From contig CALOBA010000071.1 in assembly GCA_942491465.1 (NCBI GenBank), forward strand, positions 1-64,000: a stretch of DNA of 64,000 bases, given 5' to 3'. Numbering within the stretch: the first letter of the stretch is position 1; every line of letters starts with the position of its first letter. Both the position numbers and the translations under genes were made by a program. The stretch is from CALOBA01 sp942491465 (GTDB lineage: Bacteria; Pseudomonadota; Gammaproteobacteria; Chromatiales; Chromatiaceae). Positions 54,798 to 63,979 of this stretch are shown piece after piece. The notes below the pieces were generated by a model. That model did no database searches and was not told the DNA's origin. It saw nothing but the letters and a program-made list of their open reading frames with translations.

Positions 54798-57700
54798 ATG
54801 ATCATGGCCATCGCCTACACCCTGGCCTTTGCGCTGCTGTCCGCGGGCGTCTGGATCGAGGCGCGGGCCGCGCGCGGACGTTGGTCCGGCGTGGTCGCGG
54901 CGCTGGTGCTGCTGCTGGCGTTGGCGGTGCTCGACGGGCTGGGGCGCTTCGCCGGGCTGCCGTCGGCCGCGGGGCTGACGGGGCTGATGGCACTCATCGT
55001 CGACACGGCGGGCACGATCGTCAGCGCCGCCGAGGCCCTGGCCGGGCAGCTCATGCCCGCGCTGCCCGCCGGGCTCGGTATCCAGCTCGTCGTGCTGGCG
55101 GCCTACTTCCTGCTGCGCGGGGCGGCAGCCCTGCTCGCCAACCTGTTGCGCGCCCTGCGCTGGCTCTGGCGGCGACTGCGCCGGCGCGGGCCGGTGGTCA
55201 TGCCCCCGGCGGCCGACGACGCCGGCCGGTCGGCGCTGCTGCGGGCGATCCAGGGCACCCTGTTGCTGCTCGGCGCGCTGCTGGTGCTCTCGCCGCTGGC
55301 GCATCGCGCATTCCCGGCACTGAACGCGCCGCATGGCCAGCTGCTTTGGATCGGTGCCTGGGTCCTGCTGCTGGAGCTCGGCGGGCGGCTGTCCGCCCAA
55401 AGGCGCAGGCCCGGCGCCGGCGGCCTGCGGGCGCAGGCGACCCGAGCGCGCCCGGTGGATGCGCTGCGCGGGCTCTATCGGCGCACCATCGACGAGCATC
55501 GCGAGGCCCTGTTCCTGTGCCGGGTGCAGCCGCCGGCCGAGGCGGGCCTGAGCGCCGTCTCGGCACCGGCGGGCGGCAGCGCGGCCCTGCTCTACGCCCG
55601 GCTGGCGCCGATCCTGTCGCCGGCGCTGCTCGAACGGCTGCTGACCCCGGCCCGACACCACGACGCCGGTGGCGATCTGCTGCTCGGCGAGTCCCTGTGC
55701 GCGCATCATTTTCTGCTCATCTCGGAGCTGATCCAGGGCACGATCAATGCCGGTCGCGGCGTCCTCGTCCTGTGCCCGGCGGCGGCGCTGCCGGAGGTCC
55801 GCCACAGCCTGGATCTGCATCGGGACTCCAACCTGCGCCACCTCGGCCAGCGCTGGGCCGAACTCGGTCGCGACCCGCTCATCGACGGCGTGCATCAAGA
55901 CCTGCTGATCTGCCCCGACAACGCCCTCGAGCAGTCCCTGTTCCATGAGCTGGATCGGCTGCGCCCGCGCATCGAGCGCCTGGGGCTGCTGGTGTGCCTG
56001 GACATCCAGGCCCTGGCCCCGCCGTCGCTGGTGCGCTTCGCCCTGGCCCGGCTGTATGCCGTCGCCGGCGGCCACCGCCGGCTGCGACTGCTGATGCAGG
56101 GGGCCGCCTGTGCGCAGCTCGAGACCCTGGCGCGCTCGCTGTATGCCGGCGGCGCGCTGCGCGAGCTGCGCATCCAGGCCCAGCTGACGGCCCGACGCTA
56201 TGTGCTGGTCTGGGACCGCAACGCCCCCGAGGCCGCCCACCGCGAGCGCCGGCTGCCGGGCCTGCAGCAGCCCGTCGGCCTCGACTGCCTACTGATGATC
56301 CCGGCCTGGCAGCAGGGCCTCGGTGTGGCCCGGCTGGACCCCGGCAATCGCCACGACGAGGACGCCATCGAGCGCTTCCGCGGCCATCTGCCCGAGCACG
56401 GCCACGCCGATCTGGCCGCCATCGCCGCCGCCCATGTCCCGGTGAGCCACGGCTTCATCAGCGGCGGCGCCGCCGTCAGCCTGCTGGATGATCCGGGCAA
56501 CCTGCTCATCGCCCTGGACCACGACGGCGGCTCCAACGGCCGGGTCGCCTCCATGATCCAGATCCTCTGCGGCAACTACCTCCTGCGCGACTACCTGCGC
56601 GCCGTCGCCGCCGCCGCCGACCGCCCGCCCCTGGCCCTGCGCCCGTTGGCGCCGCGCCCGCGGGGCAACCCCTACACCCTCGCCCATTGCCTGTTGAACA
56701 GCCTGGCGGACGGGCGCGGCATGACCGCTGCCGAGCTGCAGACGCAGCTGTTCGGGCTGGTCTCCCGGCAGCTGCTGCACAGGCTGCAGATCGGCATCGA
56801 CCGGGCCGGGCTGCAACGGCTGCTCGACCTCGCCTACGCCGACCTGGCCCCCCCGGTGCTGGTGCACTGGCCGCCCCGTGGCGAGCGCCGCTACCGCATC
56901 AGCGCCATGCAGCGACCGCCGCTGGCGGACTGGGCCGAGGTGCAAAACGAGCAGGGCGAGGTCATCGGCCGGCTGCTGCGCTGGGACCACGGCCTGACCT
57001 ACGCCGTGGGCCAGACGCTGATGCTCCGGCACAAGCGCCACCGCGTGGTCGCCGTGGATGCACAGCAGGTGCGGGTGCGCCATGCCGACAGCGCGCTGGG
57101 GCAAGCCCGGCGACGCGAGGTCTGCGACCGCCGCTACCGGCTGCGGCTGCCGCATCCGGCGCTGCTGGAGCAGGACCCGCTCCGCCGCCACCGCCCCGGC
57201 GGCCCCGCGCTGACGCTGCGCTGCGGCTACCTGGACATGCACCGCGAGACCAGGGGCTGGATCAGCGTCGACGACGCCTGCCGGCCCTTTGCGACCACGC
57301 CGCCGGACCTGCAGCACAGCCCCTGCGAGCCGCCGATCCGCTGGCGGTTCCGCTTTCAGGGGGTCACCCACCTGCGCATCGAGCCGGCGAGCGCCGCCGA
57401 GGCGTCGGCGCAAACGGGGCCTACGGACGGTCGCCTCGCCTTCACCCTCTGCGCGCTGATCCAGGATGCCCTGCACAGCCTGTTCCCCGAGCACCACCGC
57501 CAGCTCGCCGTGGTCTCGCCGCAGTCGGCCCACCCGAGCGCGGATGGGGCGCCGATGGCCGCCTTTCTCGCGCACTGGTATCCGCGCCTGGAGCAGATCG
57601 ATGGTCTCGACCCCATCAACCCCGGCGGCATCGACCTGTTCATCATCGAGGACAGCCGCTTCGACCTCGGCGTCGCCCGCGCCCTCGGCGACTGGCAGGG

Positions 57701-58586
57701 CCTCGACCAGCTACTGACCGGGCTGCGCCTGTACCTGGAGTGGCTGCTCGGCCGGCCCGATGCCGACGCGCCCCCGGTCGACGCCTTTCATGCCTTCGGT
57801 GCCGATGGCCTCGACCCAGCCTTCGACCACGCCGCTGCCCGCGACCTGCTGGCCGAGCTGATCACGCCCGCGACTTGGCCGACCACCGTCGCGGCGGCCG
57901 ACGCCTGCGCGCCGCCGCCGCCCGCCGACGACGGCGACGACCCGAGCCACTGCGATTTCTGCGCCGCCCCCATCGGCACCGACTACGACCGCTTCGACGA
58001 CGGGCGCTGCCGCTGCCGGCGTTGCGGCGACGATGCCATCGACAGCATCGACGCCTTCCGCGGCGTCTACCGCGAGGTGCGCGAGCGCATGGAGCGACAC
58101 TACCGGATCGCCCTGCCGCGGGACCTTGAGCTGCGCTTCGTCGATGCCCCGACCCTGGCCCGGGCCGCCGAGCGTCGCTTCATCCCCACCGCCGGTCTCG
58201 ATGCCCGCGCCGTCGGGCTCGCCATCCGCTCCGAGGGTGGGCGCCTGGCCATGCTGATCGAGAACGGCGCGCCGCGGCTGAGCACCCTGGCCACCCTCGC
58301 CCACGAGTTCACCCACCTCTGGCAGCTCGGCCTCGGCCTCGGGCTGCGGGAGCGCCACCGGCCCCTGATCGAGGCCCAGGCCCGGCTGGTGGAGATCGAC
58401 CTGCTGCGCCAAGGCCTGCCGCAGGTGCCGGGGGCGGCCACCCTCGCCGCGGCCCTGAACCAGCAGGCCCGAGGCGCCGATCCCACCGAGGCCGAGGCCT
58501 TCGAGCGCCTGCGCCGCGTCTGCCGCCCCGGTCGCGGGCTGTTTCGATGCTTGGAGATGGAACTGCGGGGGGTGGCCCAAGCCTAG
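54798..58586 (+). CDS. Large membrane-anchored protein: degenerate helicase-like region plus zinc-ribbon and DA1-like metallopeptidase domain
   Basis: The product has 1262 residues. Residues 1-200 hold about five hydrophobic segments. From 310 to 460 there is a helicase-like order without working motifs: LLLGESLCAHHF where Walker A would be, GRGVLVLCPAAALPEV (Ia-like), QDLLICPDNALEQSLFHELD, and LLVCLDIQALAP where DExx would be. A beta-rich part near 700-780 (RISAMQRPPLADWAEVQNEQ, RHKRHRVVAVD) resembles helicase-associated domains. Near the end is a zinc site C1052xxC1055...C1071xC1073xxC1076, then THLWQ-type metallopeptidase motif HEFTH (1169-1173) with candidate third ligand Glu1192. The zinc site plus HExxH order is like plant DA1. 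The name is my inference; I know no described family. Confidence 0.6.
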   Translation: MIMAIAYTLAFALLSAGVWIEARAARGRWSGVVAALVLLLALAVLDGLGRFAGLPSAAGLTGLMALIVDTAGTIVSAAEALAGQLMPALPAGLGIQLVVLAAYFLLRGAAALLANLLRALRWLWRRLRRRGPVVMPPAADDAGRSALLRAIQGTLLLLGALLVLSPLAHRAFPALNAPHGQLLWIGAWVLLLELGGRLSAQRRRPGAGGLRAQATRARPVDALRGLYRRTIDEHREALFLCRVQPPAEAGLSAVSAPAGGSAALLYARLAPILSPALLERLLTPARHHDAGGDLLLGESLCAHHFLLISELIQGTINAGRGVLVLCPAAALPEVRHSLDLHRDSNLRHLGQRWAELGRDPLIDGVHQDLLICPDNALEQSLFHELDRLRPRIERLGLLVCLDIQALAPPSLVRFALARLYAVAGGHRRLRLLMQGAACAQLETLARSLYAGGALRELRIQAQLTARRYVLVWDRNAPEAAHRERRLPGLQQPVGLDCLLMIPAWQQGLGVARLDPGNRHDEDAIERFRGHLPEHGHADLAAIAAAHVPVSHGFISGGAAVSLLDDPGNLLIALDHDGGSNGRVASMIQILCGNYLLRDYLRAVAAAADRPPLALRPLAPRPRGNPYTLAHCLLNSLADGRGMTAAELQTQLFGLVSRQLLHRLQIGIDRAGLQRLLDLAYADLAPPVLVHWPPRGERRYRISAMQRPPLADWAEVQNEQGEVIGRLLRWDHGLTYAVGQTLMLRHKRHRVVAVDAQQVRVRHADSALGQARRREVCDRRYRLRLPHPALLEQDPLRRHRPGGPALTLRCGYLDMHRETRGWISVDDACRPFATTPPDLQHSPCEPPIRWRFRFQGVTHLRIEPASAAEASAQTGPTDGRLAFTLCALIQDALHSLFPEHHRQLAVVSPQSAHPSADGAPMAAFLAHWYPRLEQIDGLDPINPGGIDLFIIEDSRFDLGVARALGDWQGLDQLLTGLRLYLEWLLGRPDADAPPVDAFHAFGADGLDPAFDHAAARDLLAELITPATWPTTVAAADACAPPPPADDGDDPSHCDFCAAPIGTDYDRFDDGRCRCRRCGDDAIDSIDAFRGVYREVRERMERHYRIALPRDLELRFVDAPTLARAAERRFIPTAGLDARAVGLAIRSEGGRLAMLIENGAPRLSTLATLAHEFTHLWQLGLGLGLRERHRPLIEAQARLVEIDLLRQGLPQVPGAATLAAALNQQARGADPTEAEAFERLRRVCRPGRGLFRCLEMELRGVAQA

Positions 58587-58588
58587 TC

Positions 58589-59998
58589 TCAGCCTGCCTC
58601 GCCCCCGTGCGGTTTGCCTGTCGGCCGCTCCCCCGGCGTTGGGGATTGGGGGCGCTTGCGCCGCGACGGCTCCGTCAGCGCACGCCGATAGATCTCGGCA
58701 AAGCCGGTGCCGAGGGCGGCGACGGGATCGGCCTGTAGCTGGGCCTGAATGACCGAGTGGGCCCGGACATAACGTTTCCAGGCCCGGGCGTCGGCGGCCC
58801 AGGGCGTCAATGCGTCAGCGACGGAATTGCGTTTGGCGGGCTTGAACAGCGCCGGATCGAGCCTTGCGATCTGGGCTGCAACCCCGAAGCGCACGGCCTC
58901 CAGGATCGCCTCCTCGTGTCGGTGCAGCTGGGCAAAGGCGCCGTCGGCGGCGGCGGGGCCGAGCTCCGGGTTCATCAGCAGCAGGGCCAGACTGTCTTCC
59001 AGCCGCTGATCCAGACCGAGCGGACCGCTGGCGCCGGCGGCCGGCAGGCCGAGCTGCTCCCGGGTCCGTTGCTGGCGCGCCAGCGTCCGGATCAGACCGT
59101 TGGTGAGTCGGCGCAGCACGGCCCCGGCCGTCGCCATCAGCTGCCTGCCCCCAATCGGCAGCTCGGCCCGGGATTCGAGCCCGATGGCCTTGATAAAGAC
59201 CTCGGCAAGATCCGCTGTCCCGGCGTGCGCGCCTTGCCCCTGGCCGACGGGGGCCGCCGCGGCGTCGGCGGCAGGCCGCGTCGGCGGTCTGGTCCTGGCC
59301 TGTGGCTCGCTGGTCGTCGAGCGTGGCGTTGCCGCCCGCGCCCGAGCTCGGGCGTCGAGTTCCCGCGGCGAGCCGGGCCCACGCCCACGCTGCTCGCGCA
59401 CCCCGGGGCGGCGGGGCGCGCGACCACTACCGGTGGGTAGCGCCGGCGCATCGGGCTCCAGGCCATCGACGGGGGCATTCGCCCCGCGCTCCGGCGCACC
59501 CACCGCGTTGGGTCCGACCAGCGTCGGCGCGTCGTCGGCATCGTCGGCATCGTCGAAGCCGATCATCTGGGTCGGCTCCTCCAGCCCCTGATCCGGCCGC
59601 GCAGCGCGGGCGGCACGCCCCCGGCGCGGTGCCGATCGGCCGCCCTCGCCGCTGCCGCCGACGTCGAAGCGCAGCTCGTAGTGGCCGATCATGATCTGAT
59701 CGCCGGGATGCAGCACCACGGCCTTGCCCTTCTCCAGACGCTGGGCCGGCTCGTCCGCGGCCCGGTGCAGGGCCGAGCGCAGGAAGGTGCCGTTGCGGCT
59801 CTGGTCGATGATCACGAAGGCATGCTCGTGCCACTGGATACGGGCGTGATCGTTGGAGACCCAACGCCTCGGGTCCGGCAGGACCAGCTGGTTGCTGCGC
59901 CCGCGCCCCAGACTGCCGCCCTCGGCACCGAAGCTCACGCTGATCGGATGCTCGGGCTCGATATCGCGAAATCGAACAACGGTCAATGTTGCCCGCAT
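58589..59998 (-). CDS. FHA-domain protein, TagH-like
   Basis: The product has 469 residues. Residues 1-115 form a forkhead-associated domain that binds phosphothreonine (GGSLGRGRSNQLVLPDPRRW, SNDHARI, DQSRNGTFL). A low-complexity linker rich in Ala, Pro and Arg follows. Residues 270-445 resemble the C-terminal domain of TagH (type VI secretion FHA protein), with LIRTLARQQRTREQLGLP, LALLLMNPELG and PALFKPAKRNSVADALTPWA. No other type VI gene is present in the window, so it is an orphan. Its 3' end is two bases from the large peptidase gene, convergent. Confidence 0.75.
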   Translation of the reverse strand: MRATLTVVRFRDIEPEHPISVSFGAEGGSLGRGRSNQLVLPDPRRWVSNDHARIQWHEHAFVIIDQSRNGTFLRSALHRAADEPAQRLEKGKAVVLHPGDQIMIGHYELRFDVGGSGEGGRSAPRRGRAARAARPDQGLEEPTQMIGFDDADDADDAPTLVGPNAVGAPERGANAPVDGLEPDAPALPTGSGRAPRRPGVREQRGRGPGSPRELDARARARAATPRSTTSEPQARTRPPTRPAADAAAAPVGQGQGAHAGTADLAEVFIKAIGLESRAELPIGGRQLMATAGAVLRRLTNGLIRTLARQQRTREQLGLPAAGASGPLGLDQRLEDSLALLLMNPELGPAAADGAFAQLHRHEEAILEAVRFGVAAQIARLDPALFKPAKRNSVADALTPWAADARAWKRYVRAHSVIQAQLQADPVAALGTGFAEIYRRALTEPSRRKRPQSPTPGERPTGKPHGGEAG

Positions 59999-60028
59999 CG
60001 GCGGATCTCCTCTGTTGCGGTCGTCGCG

Positions 60029-60634
60029 CTATTTCACCTTCATCATCATCGGTTTGTAGCCCTTGCCCTGGAGCTGGGCCCGCACCGCGTTGGCCCCGGC
60101 GCGGTCGTAGGCGCCGGTGCGCACGCGGTGATAGGTCTTGCCGTTGGCGATGGTCACGGTCTGAATGCTGGTCTGGATGCCCTGCATGGCCAGTTTGGCC
60201 TTGAGCTGCTCGGCGTCGCTCGATCGGCCGAAGGAGCCGATCTGCACCAGATAGTTGCCGCTGCCCGACGGGGTGGCCGGCGCTGCCGCCGCGGCGGCGG
60301 GCCGCGGCGGCGCGTCGGGCTTGGGCGGGGTCGGAATGGTCGGCGGCTGCACCGGCGTCTCCACCGGCAGCATGACCTCCTCCTCGGGCAGCAGCCGGAA
60401 GTAGTCGAAGGTGGGCTCGGGTGCGGCATCGTTCGCGGCTTGACCGGCCGGCTGTGCGGCGGTGCCGGGCTGCTCGCCGGGTCCCGGGGCCTGATCGTGG
60501 CGCACCCAGGCGATGCCGACGGCGAAGGCCCCGACGACACCGCCGAGCAGGAACCAGAAGGCGCAGGTGCCGCGGGGTTTCTGGTCGCGCTTGCGCGGGC
60601 GCACCGGCGCGCCCTTTCGATAATCGCGTGTCAT
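60029..60634 (-). CDS. SPOR-domain protein (FtsN-like)
   Basis: SPOR domains bind denuded glycan strands at the division site. The product has 201 residues: a basic cytoplasmic start, one membrane segment (CAFWFLLGGVVGAFAVGIAW), a Pro/Ala-rich periplasmic linker and a C-terminal SPOR domain (NYLVQIGSFGRSSDAEQLKA, then VRTGAYDRAGANAVRAQL). FtsN-like proteins activate septal peptidoglycan synthesis. It lies one base after argS, the usual neighbour in many gammaproteobacteria. Confidence 0.92.
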   Translation of the reverse strand: MTRDYRKGAPVRPRKRDQKPRGTCAFWFLLGGVVGAFAVGIAWVRHDQAPGPGEQPGTAAQPAGQAANDAAPEPTFDYFRLLPEEEVMLPVETPVQPPTIPTPPKPDAPPRPAAAAAAPATPSGSGNYLVQIGSFGRSSDAEQLKAKLAMQGIQTSIQTVTIANGKTYHRVRTGAYDRAGANAVRAQLQGKGYKPMMMKVK

Positions 60635-60635
60635 G

Positions 60636-62405
60636 CTACATCCGCTCCGGGGCCGAGACGCCGATCAGACCAAGGCCGTTTTGCACCACCGTGCGCACGG
60701 CCAGGATGAGCTTGATGCGGGCATCGCGCAGGGCCGCATCGTCCACCAGGAACTGGTGGGCGTTGTAGTAGGCATGCAGCTCGGTGGCCAGCTCGCGCAG
60801 GTAGTTGGTGACCTGATGCGGCTCCTCGTTCAGCGCCGCCTGCTCGACCACCTCGGGCCAGCGCGAGAGGCTGCGCAGCAGGGCCTGCTCGTGGTCTTCG
60901 CTCAGGCGCCCCAGGTTGGTGGTGCCCGCGGTCGGGTCCACGGGGATGCCCTTGTCGGCGGCCTGACGCAGCACGCTCTCGATGCGGGCGTGGGCGTATT
61001 GCACGTAATAGACCGGGTTGTCGTTGGACTGGCTCTTGGCCAGATCCAGGTCGAAGTCCATGTGCTGCTCGCAGCGGCGCATGACGTAGAAGAATCGGGC
61101 GGCATCGCGGCCGACCTCCCGGCGCAGCTCGCGCAGCGTGACAAATTGGCCCGAGCGGGTGGACATCTGCACCTTCTCGCCGGCGCGGTAGAGCACGGCG
61201 AACTGCACCAGGAGCACATCCAGGCGGTCGGCGTCGTCGCCCAGGGCCCGCAGCGCGCCCTTGACCCGCGGCACATAGCCGTGGTGGTCGGCACCCCAGA
61301 TGTCGATGACACGGTCGTAGCCGCGCTCGAGCTTGTCCATGTGATAGGCGATGTCGGAGGCGAAATAGGTGCCCTGGCCGTTCTCGCGCACCAGTACCCG
61401 GTCCTTCTCGTCGCCGAAGGCGCTGCTGCGGAACCAGAGCGCGCCGCGCTCCTCGTACACATGGCCGGCGGCCCGCAGCCGCTCGATGGCGCGGGTGACG
61501 GCACCGCTCTCGGTCAGCGAGCGCTCGGAGAACCAGTGCTGGTAGACCACGCCGAGCTCGCCCAAGTCGGCGCGGATGTCGTCGAGGATGGTGTTCAGCC
61601 CCAGCTCGAAGCAGTAGCGCCAACGGTTGTCGCCGAGCAGCTCCCGGGCGCGCTCGATCAGGGCGTCGATGTACGCCTCCTTGTCGCCGTCGGGCTCGCC
61701 GTCGATCTCGTCCGGCGGCAGGCCGGCGCTGAGCGTATCGGCATCCACCCGGTAGTCGTCGCCGTGCTCGCGGTGCAGGGTCGCGGCGATGTCCCAGACG
61801 TAGTCGCCGCGGTAGCCGTTGGCCGGGAACGCCAGCGCCTCGCCGCACAGCTCCAGATAGCGCAGCCAGACCGACGCGGCGAGGATGTTCATCTGCCGCC
61901 CGGCGTCGTTGACATAGTATTCGCGCTCGACCTCGAAGCCCACCGCCGCCAGCAGGTCGGCGACCACGGCCCCGTAGGCGGCGCCGCGGCCATGCCCGAC
62001 GTGCAGCGGGCCGGTGGGGTTGGCGGAGACGAACTCCACCTGCACGCGCTTGCCGGCGCCGACGGTGGAACGGCCGTAGTCCGGCCCCCGGGTCAGGATC
62101 TCGGGCACCAGCGCCTGATAGGCATCGCTGGCCAGGCGGAAGTTGATGAAGCCGGGCCCGGCGATGACCACCTCGGCCAGCAGCGGGCTCTCGGGCAGCG
62201 CCGCCTTGAGCTGCTCGGCCAGTTCCCGCGGCTTGGTCCGCGCCGCCTTGGCGAGCACCATGGCGATATTGCTGGCGAAGTCGCCGTGGGCGGGGTCGCG
62301 GGCGCGCTCCACCTGCGGCACCGGCGGGTCGCCGTCCCCCAGGGTACCGGCGGCGGCAAGCCGCGCCAGCGCGGTGCCGAGGAGCTGTTGGATCTGTTGC
62401 TTCAT
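60636..62405 (-). CDS. argS: Arginyl-tRNA synthetase
   Basis: ArgS charges tRNA-Arg. The product has 589 residues, normal length. It has the N-terminal Add-1 domain (MKQQIQQLLGTALARLAAAG), the class I HIGH motif as SANPTGPLHVGHGRGAAYG, KMSK region as VQMSTRSGQFVTL, and a C-terminal anticodon-binding domain. Start at 62405 is chosen because conserved sequence begins there; an upstream in-frame extension is not conserved. It is followed by the SPOR gene. Confidence 0.97.
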   Translation of the reverse strand: MKQQIQQLLGTALARLAAAGTLGDGDPPVPQVERARDPAHGDFASNIAMVLAKAARTKPRELAEQLKAALPESPLLAEVVIAGPGFINFRLASDAYQALVPEILTRGPDYGRSTVGAGKRVQVEFVSANPTGPLHVGHGRGAAYGAVVADLLAAVGFEVEREYYVNDAGRQMNILAASVWLRYLELCGEALAFPANGYRGDYVWDIAATLHREHGDDYRVDADTLSAGLPPDEIDGEPDGDKEAYIDALIERARELLGDNRWRYCFELGLNTILDDIRADLGELGVVYQHWFSERSLTESGAVTRAIERLRAAGHVYEERGALWFRSSAFGDEKDRVLVRENGQGTYFASDIAYHMDKLERGYDRVIDIWGADHHGYVPRVKGALRALGDDADRLDVLLVQFAVLYRAGEKVQMSTRSGQFVTLRELRREVGRDAARFFYVMRRCEQHMDFDLDLAKSQSNDNPVYYVQYAHARIESVLRQAADKGIPVDPTAGTTNLGRLSEDHEQALLRSLSRWPEVVEQAALNEEPHQVTNYLRELATELHAYYNAHQFLVDDAALRDARIKLILAVRTVVQNGLGLIGVSAPERM

Positions 62406-62617
62406 CTTGATGCTGCGGCGCTGTCGACGAGGGATGGGGCTGGGGATGGGGCCTGGGGCGCACCAACGCCATCCGGTCCGGCCACGACCGTCGGCCGGTT
62501 CCGAGCCCCGTGGGCGCTGTGCGGCGCTAGGATAACGGAAACGCCGGAAGCACTGCCAGAATGGGTCGACGCAGCCGGTACAATCGTCGCTGCTCTCCAC
62601 CGCCAAGAGGACCGTCC

Positions 62618-63241
62618 ATGCCCCGTCAAACGCCCCGCGAAGCCCCCCGTCATCGTGATGATCCCCTGGCCGCGCTGCGCCGACCGATCCGCTTCGAGGC
62701 CGAGCTGGGCGGCCGGCGGATGACCTTGGAGTCGACCTGGGGGCTGTTCTCGCCGCGGGAGATCGACGAGGGCTCGGCGCTGCTGCTCAAGCACCTGCAA
62801 CTCGCCGACGACGCGGACTGCCTGGACCTCGGCTGCGGCTACGGCCCCATCGGCCTGGCGCTGGCCGCCGCCGCCCCGCACGGGCAGACGCTGATGGTCG
62901 ACAAGGACTTCGTCGCCGTCGATTTCGCCAACCGCAACGCGGGGCTGAACGGCATCGGCAACGCCCGCGCCCTGCTCAGCAACGGCTTCGATCAGATCGC
63001 CCCGGACCTGCGCTTCGACCTGATCGCGAGCAACATCCCGGCCAAGGTCGGCAAGGAGCTGCTGACGCTGCTGCTGCACGATGCCCGGGCCCGGCTGCGG
63101 CCCGGCGGGCGACTCTACCTGGTCACCATCAACGGGCTGCGGCAGTTCATGCGCCGCAATCTCGAAGAGGTCTTCGGCAACTACGACAAGCTCAAGCAGG
63201 GGGCGCACTATACGGTGGCGTTGGCGCAGCGACGGGGGTGA
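62618..63241 (+). CDS. Class I SAM-dependent methyltransferase (small-domain type)
   Basis: The product has 207 residues. The SAM-binding start is CLDLGCGYGPIGLALAAAAP, then MVDKDF and the catalytic-type region LIASNIPAKVGKELL, in which the NPPF/NIPA motif resembles rRNA guanine-N2 methyltransferases (RsmC/RlmG) and related MTS-domain enzymes. AGAGG precedes the ATG at 62618. The substrate could be rRNA or a small molecule. It is divergent from argS and convergent with lexA. Confidence 0.85.
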   Translation: MPRQTPREAPRHRDDPLAALRRPIRFEAELGGRRMTLESTWGLFSPREIDEGSALLLKHLQLADDADCLDLGCGYGPIGLALAAAAPHGQTLMVDKDFVAVDFANRNAGLNGIGNARALLSNGFDQIAPDLRFDLIASNIPAKVGKELLTLLLHDARARLRPGGRLYLVTINGLRQFMRRNLEEVFGNYDKLKQGAHYTVALAQRRG

Positions 63242-63300
63242 GCTTGTCGGTCTTTGGATCAGGCGAAGTTTCGCAGCGAAGCACTTTCCTCAGATGTGGC

Positions 63301-63912
63301 TCAGCGGTAGGCCCGCATCTGCCCGACCAGCACGCCCTGGATCTGTATCTCGTCGGGTCGATACCGCTGCGCGGCAATCTCGTCGTTGGCGGACAGCAGC
63401 AGCACCTCCCCGGGGCGCTGGTCGATGCGCTTGAGCGTCGCCTCCTCGCCGCGGATCAGGGCGACGACGATGTCGCCGTTGTTGGCCTGGTCGCGCTGCT
63501 CGATCACCACCTCGTCGCCGTCGAGGATGCCGGCCCCGCTCATGGAATCGCCGACCACCCGCAGCACATAGCAGGGGCCGTTGCCGCGCAGGCGCGCCGG
63601 CACCTCCACCTGCTCCGGGTCGGCGACGGCCTCGATCGGGCGGCCGGCGGCGATGCGCCCGAGCAGCGGCAGCAGGTCCGCATCGGGGGCATCCGAACAC
63701 AGCTCGGCGGGCGTCTGCAGACCCCGATGCCGGCCCCGCGCCGGCTCCAGATGGCCGGCGGCCACCAGCGCCTGGATGTGCTTGTGCAGCGAACCGCGCG
63801 AGCGCAGCCCAAGCGCGGCACAGAGCTCATCGAGGGTCGGCGCCGGCTCGTCCGTGGCCTGGCGCTGCTCGATCAGCGTGAGGATCTGCTGTTGTCGGGG
63901 AGTCAAATGCAT
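63301..63912 (-). CDS. lexA: LexA repressor
   Basis: LexA represses SOS genes and cuts itself when RecA is activated. The product has 203 residues. It has an N-terminal winged helix (LTPRQQQILTLIEQRQ, then GLRSRGSLHKHIQALVAAGH), the cleavage site Ala89-Gly90 in RIAAGRPIEA, and the Ser123 (GDSMSGAG) and Lys161 (ATLKRI) catalytic pair. The recognition helix region differs from that of Escherichia coli LexA. Upstream is a GAAC-N7-GAAC direct repeat, of the kind recognised by alphaproteobacterial LexA. It may therefore be a LexA2-type repressor. Confidence 0.95.
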   Translation of the reverse strand: MHLTPRQQQILTLIEQRQATDEPAPTLDELCAALGLRSRGSLHKHIQALVAAGHLEPARGRHRGLQTPAELCSDAPDADLLPLLGRIAAGRPIEAVADPEQVEVPARLRGNGPCYVLRVVGDSMSGAGILDGDEVVIEQRDQANNGDIVVALIRGEEATLKRIDQRPGEVLLLSANDEIAAQRYRPDEIQIQGVLVGQMRAYR

Positions 63913-63962
63913 CGGTGGCCCTTCTCTATTGCGTCGCCCGGACTATACTGCACCGCGATGGA

Positions 63963-63977
63963 GAACAAAAAGAGAAC
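63963..63977 (-). promoter_or_regulatory. Candidate LexA box GAAC-N7-GAAC in front of lexA
   Basis: Direct repeat GAAC at 63963-63966 and 63974-63977 with a 7-base spacer (GTTC-N7-GTTC on the minus strand). It overlaps TTGTTC, a possible -35, followed 15 bases later by TATAGT (63943-63948, minus strand). It lies about 50 bases upstream of the lexA start. A plus-strand gene may start at 63980 and share it. Confidence 0.6.
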
Positions 63978-63979
63978 AA

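Noticed and set aside
60636..62606. N-terminal extension of argS to 62606
   Set aside because: The extra 67 residues are Arg/Pro-rich and unlike ArgS, whose conserved start is at 62405.
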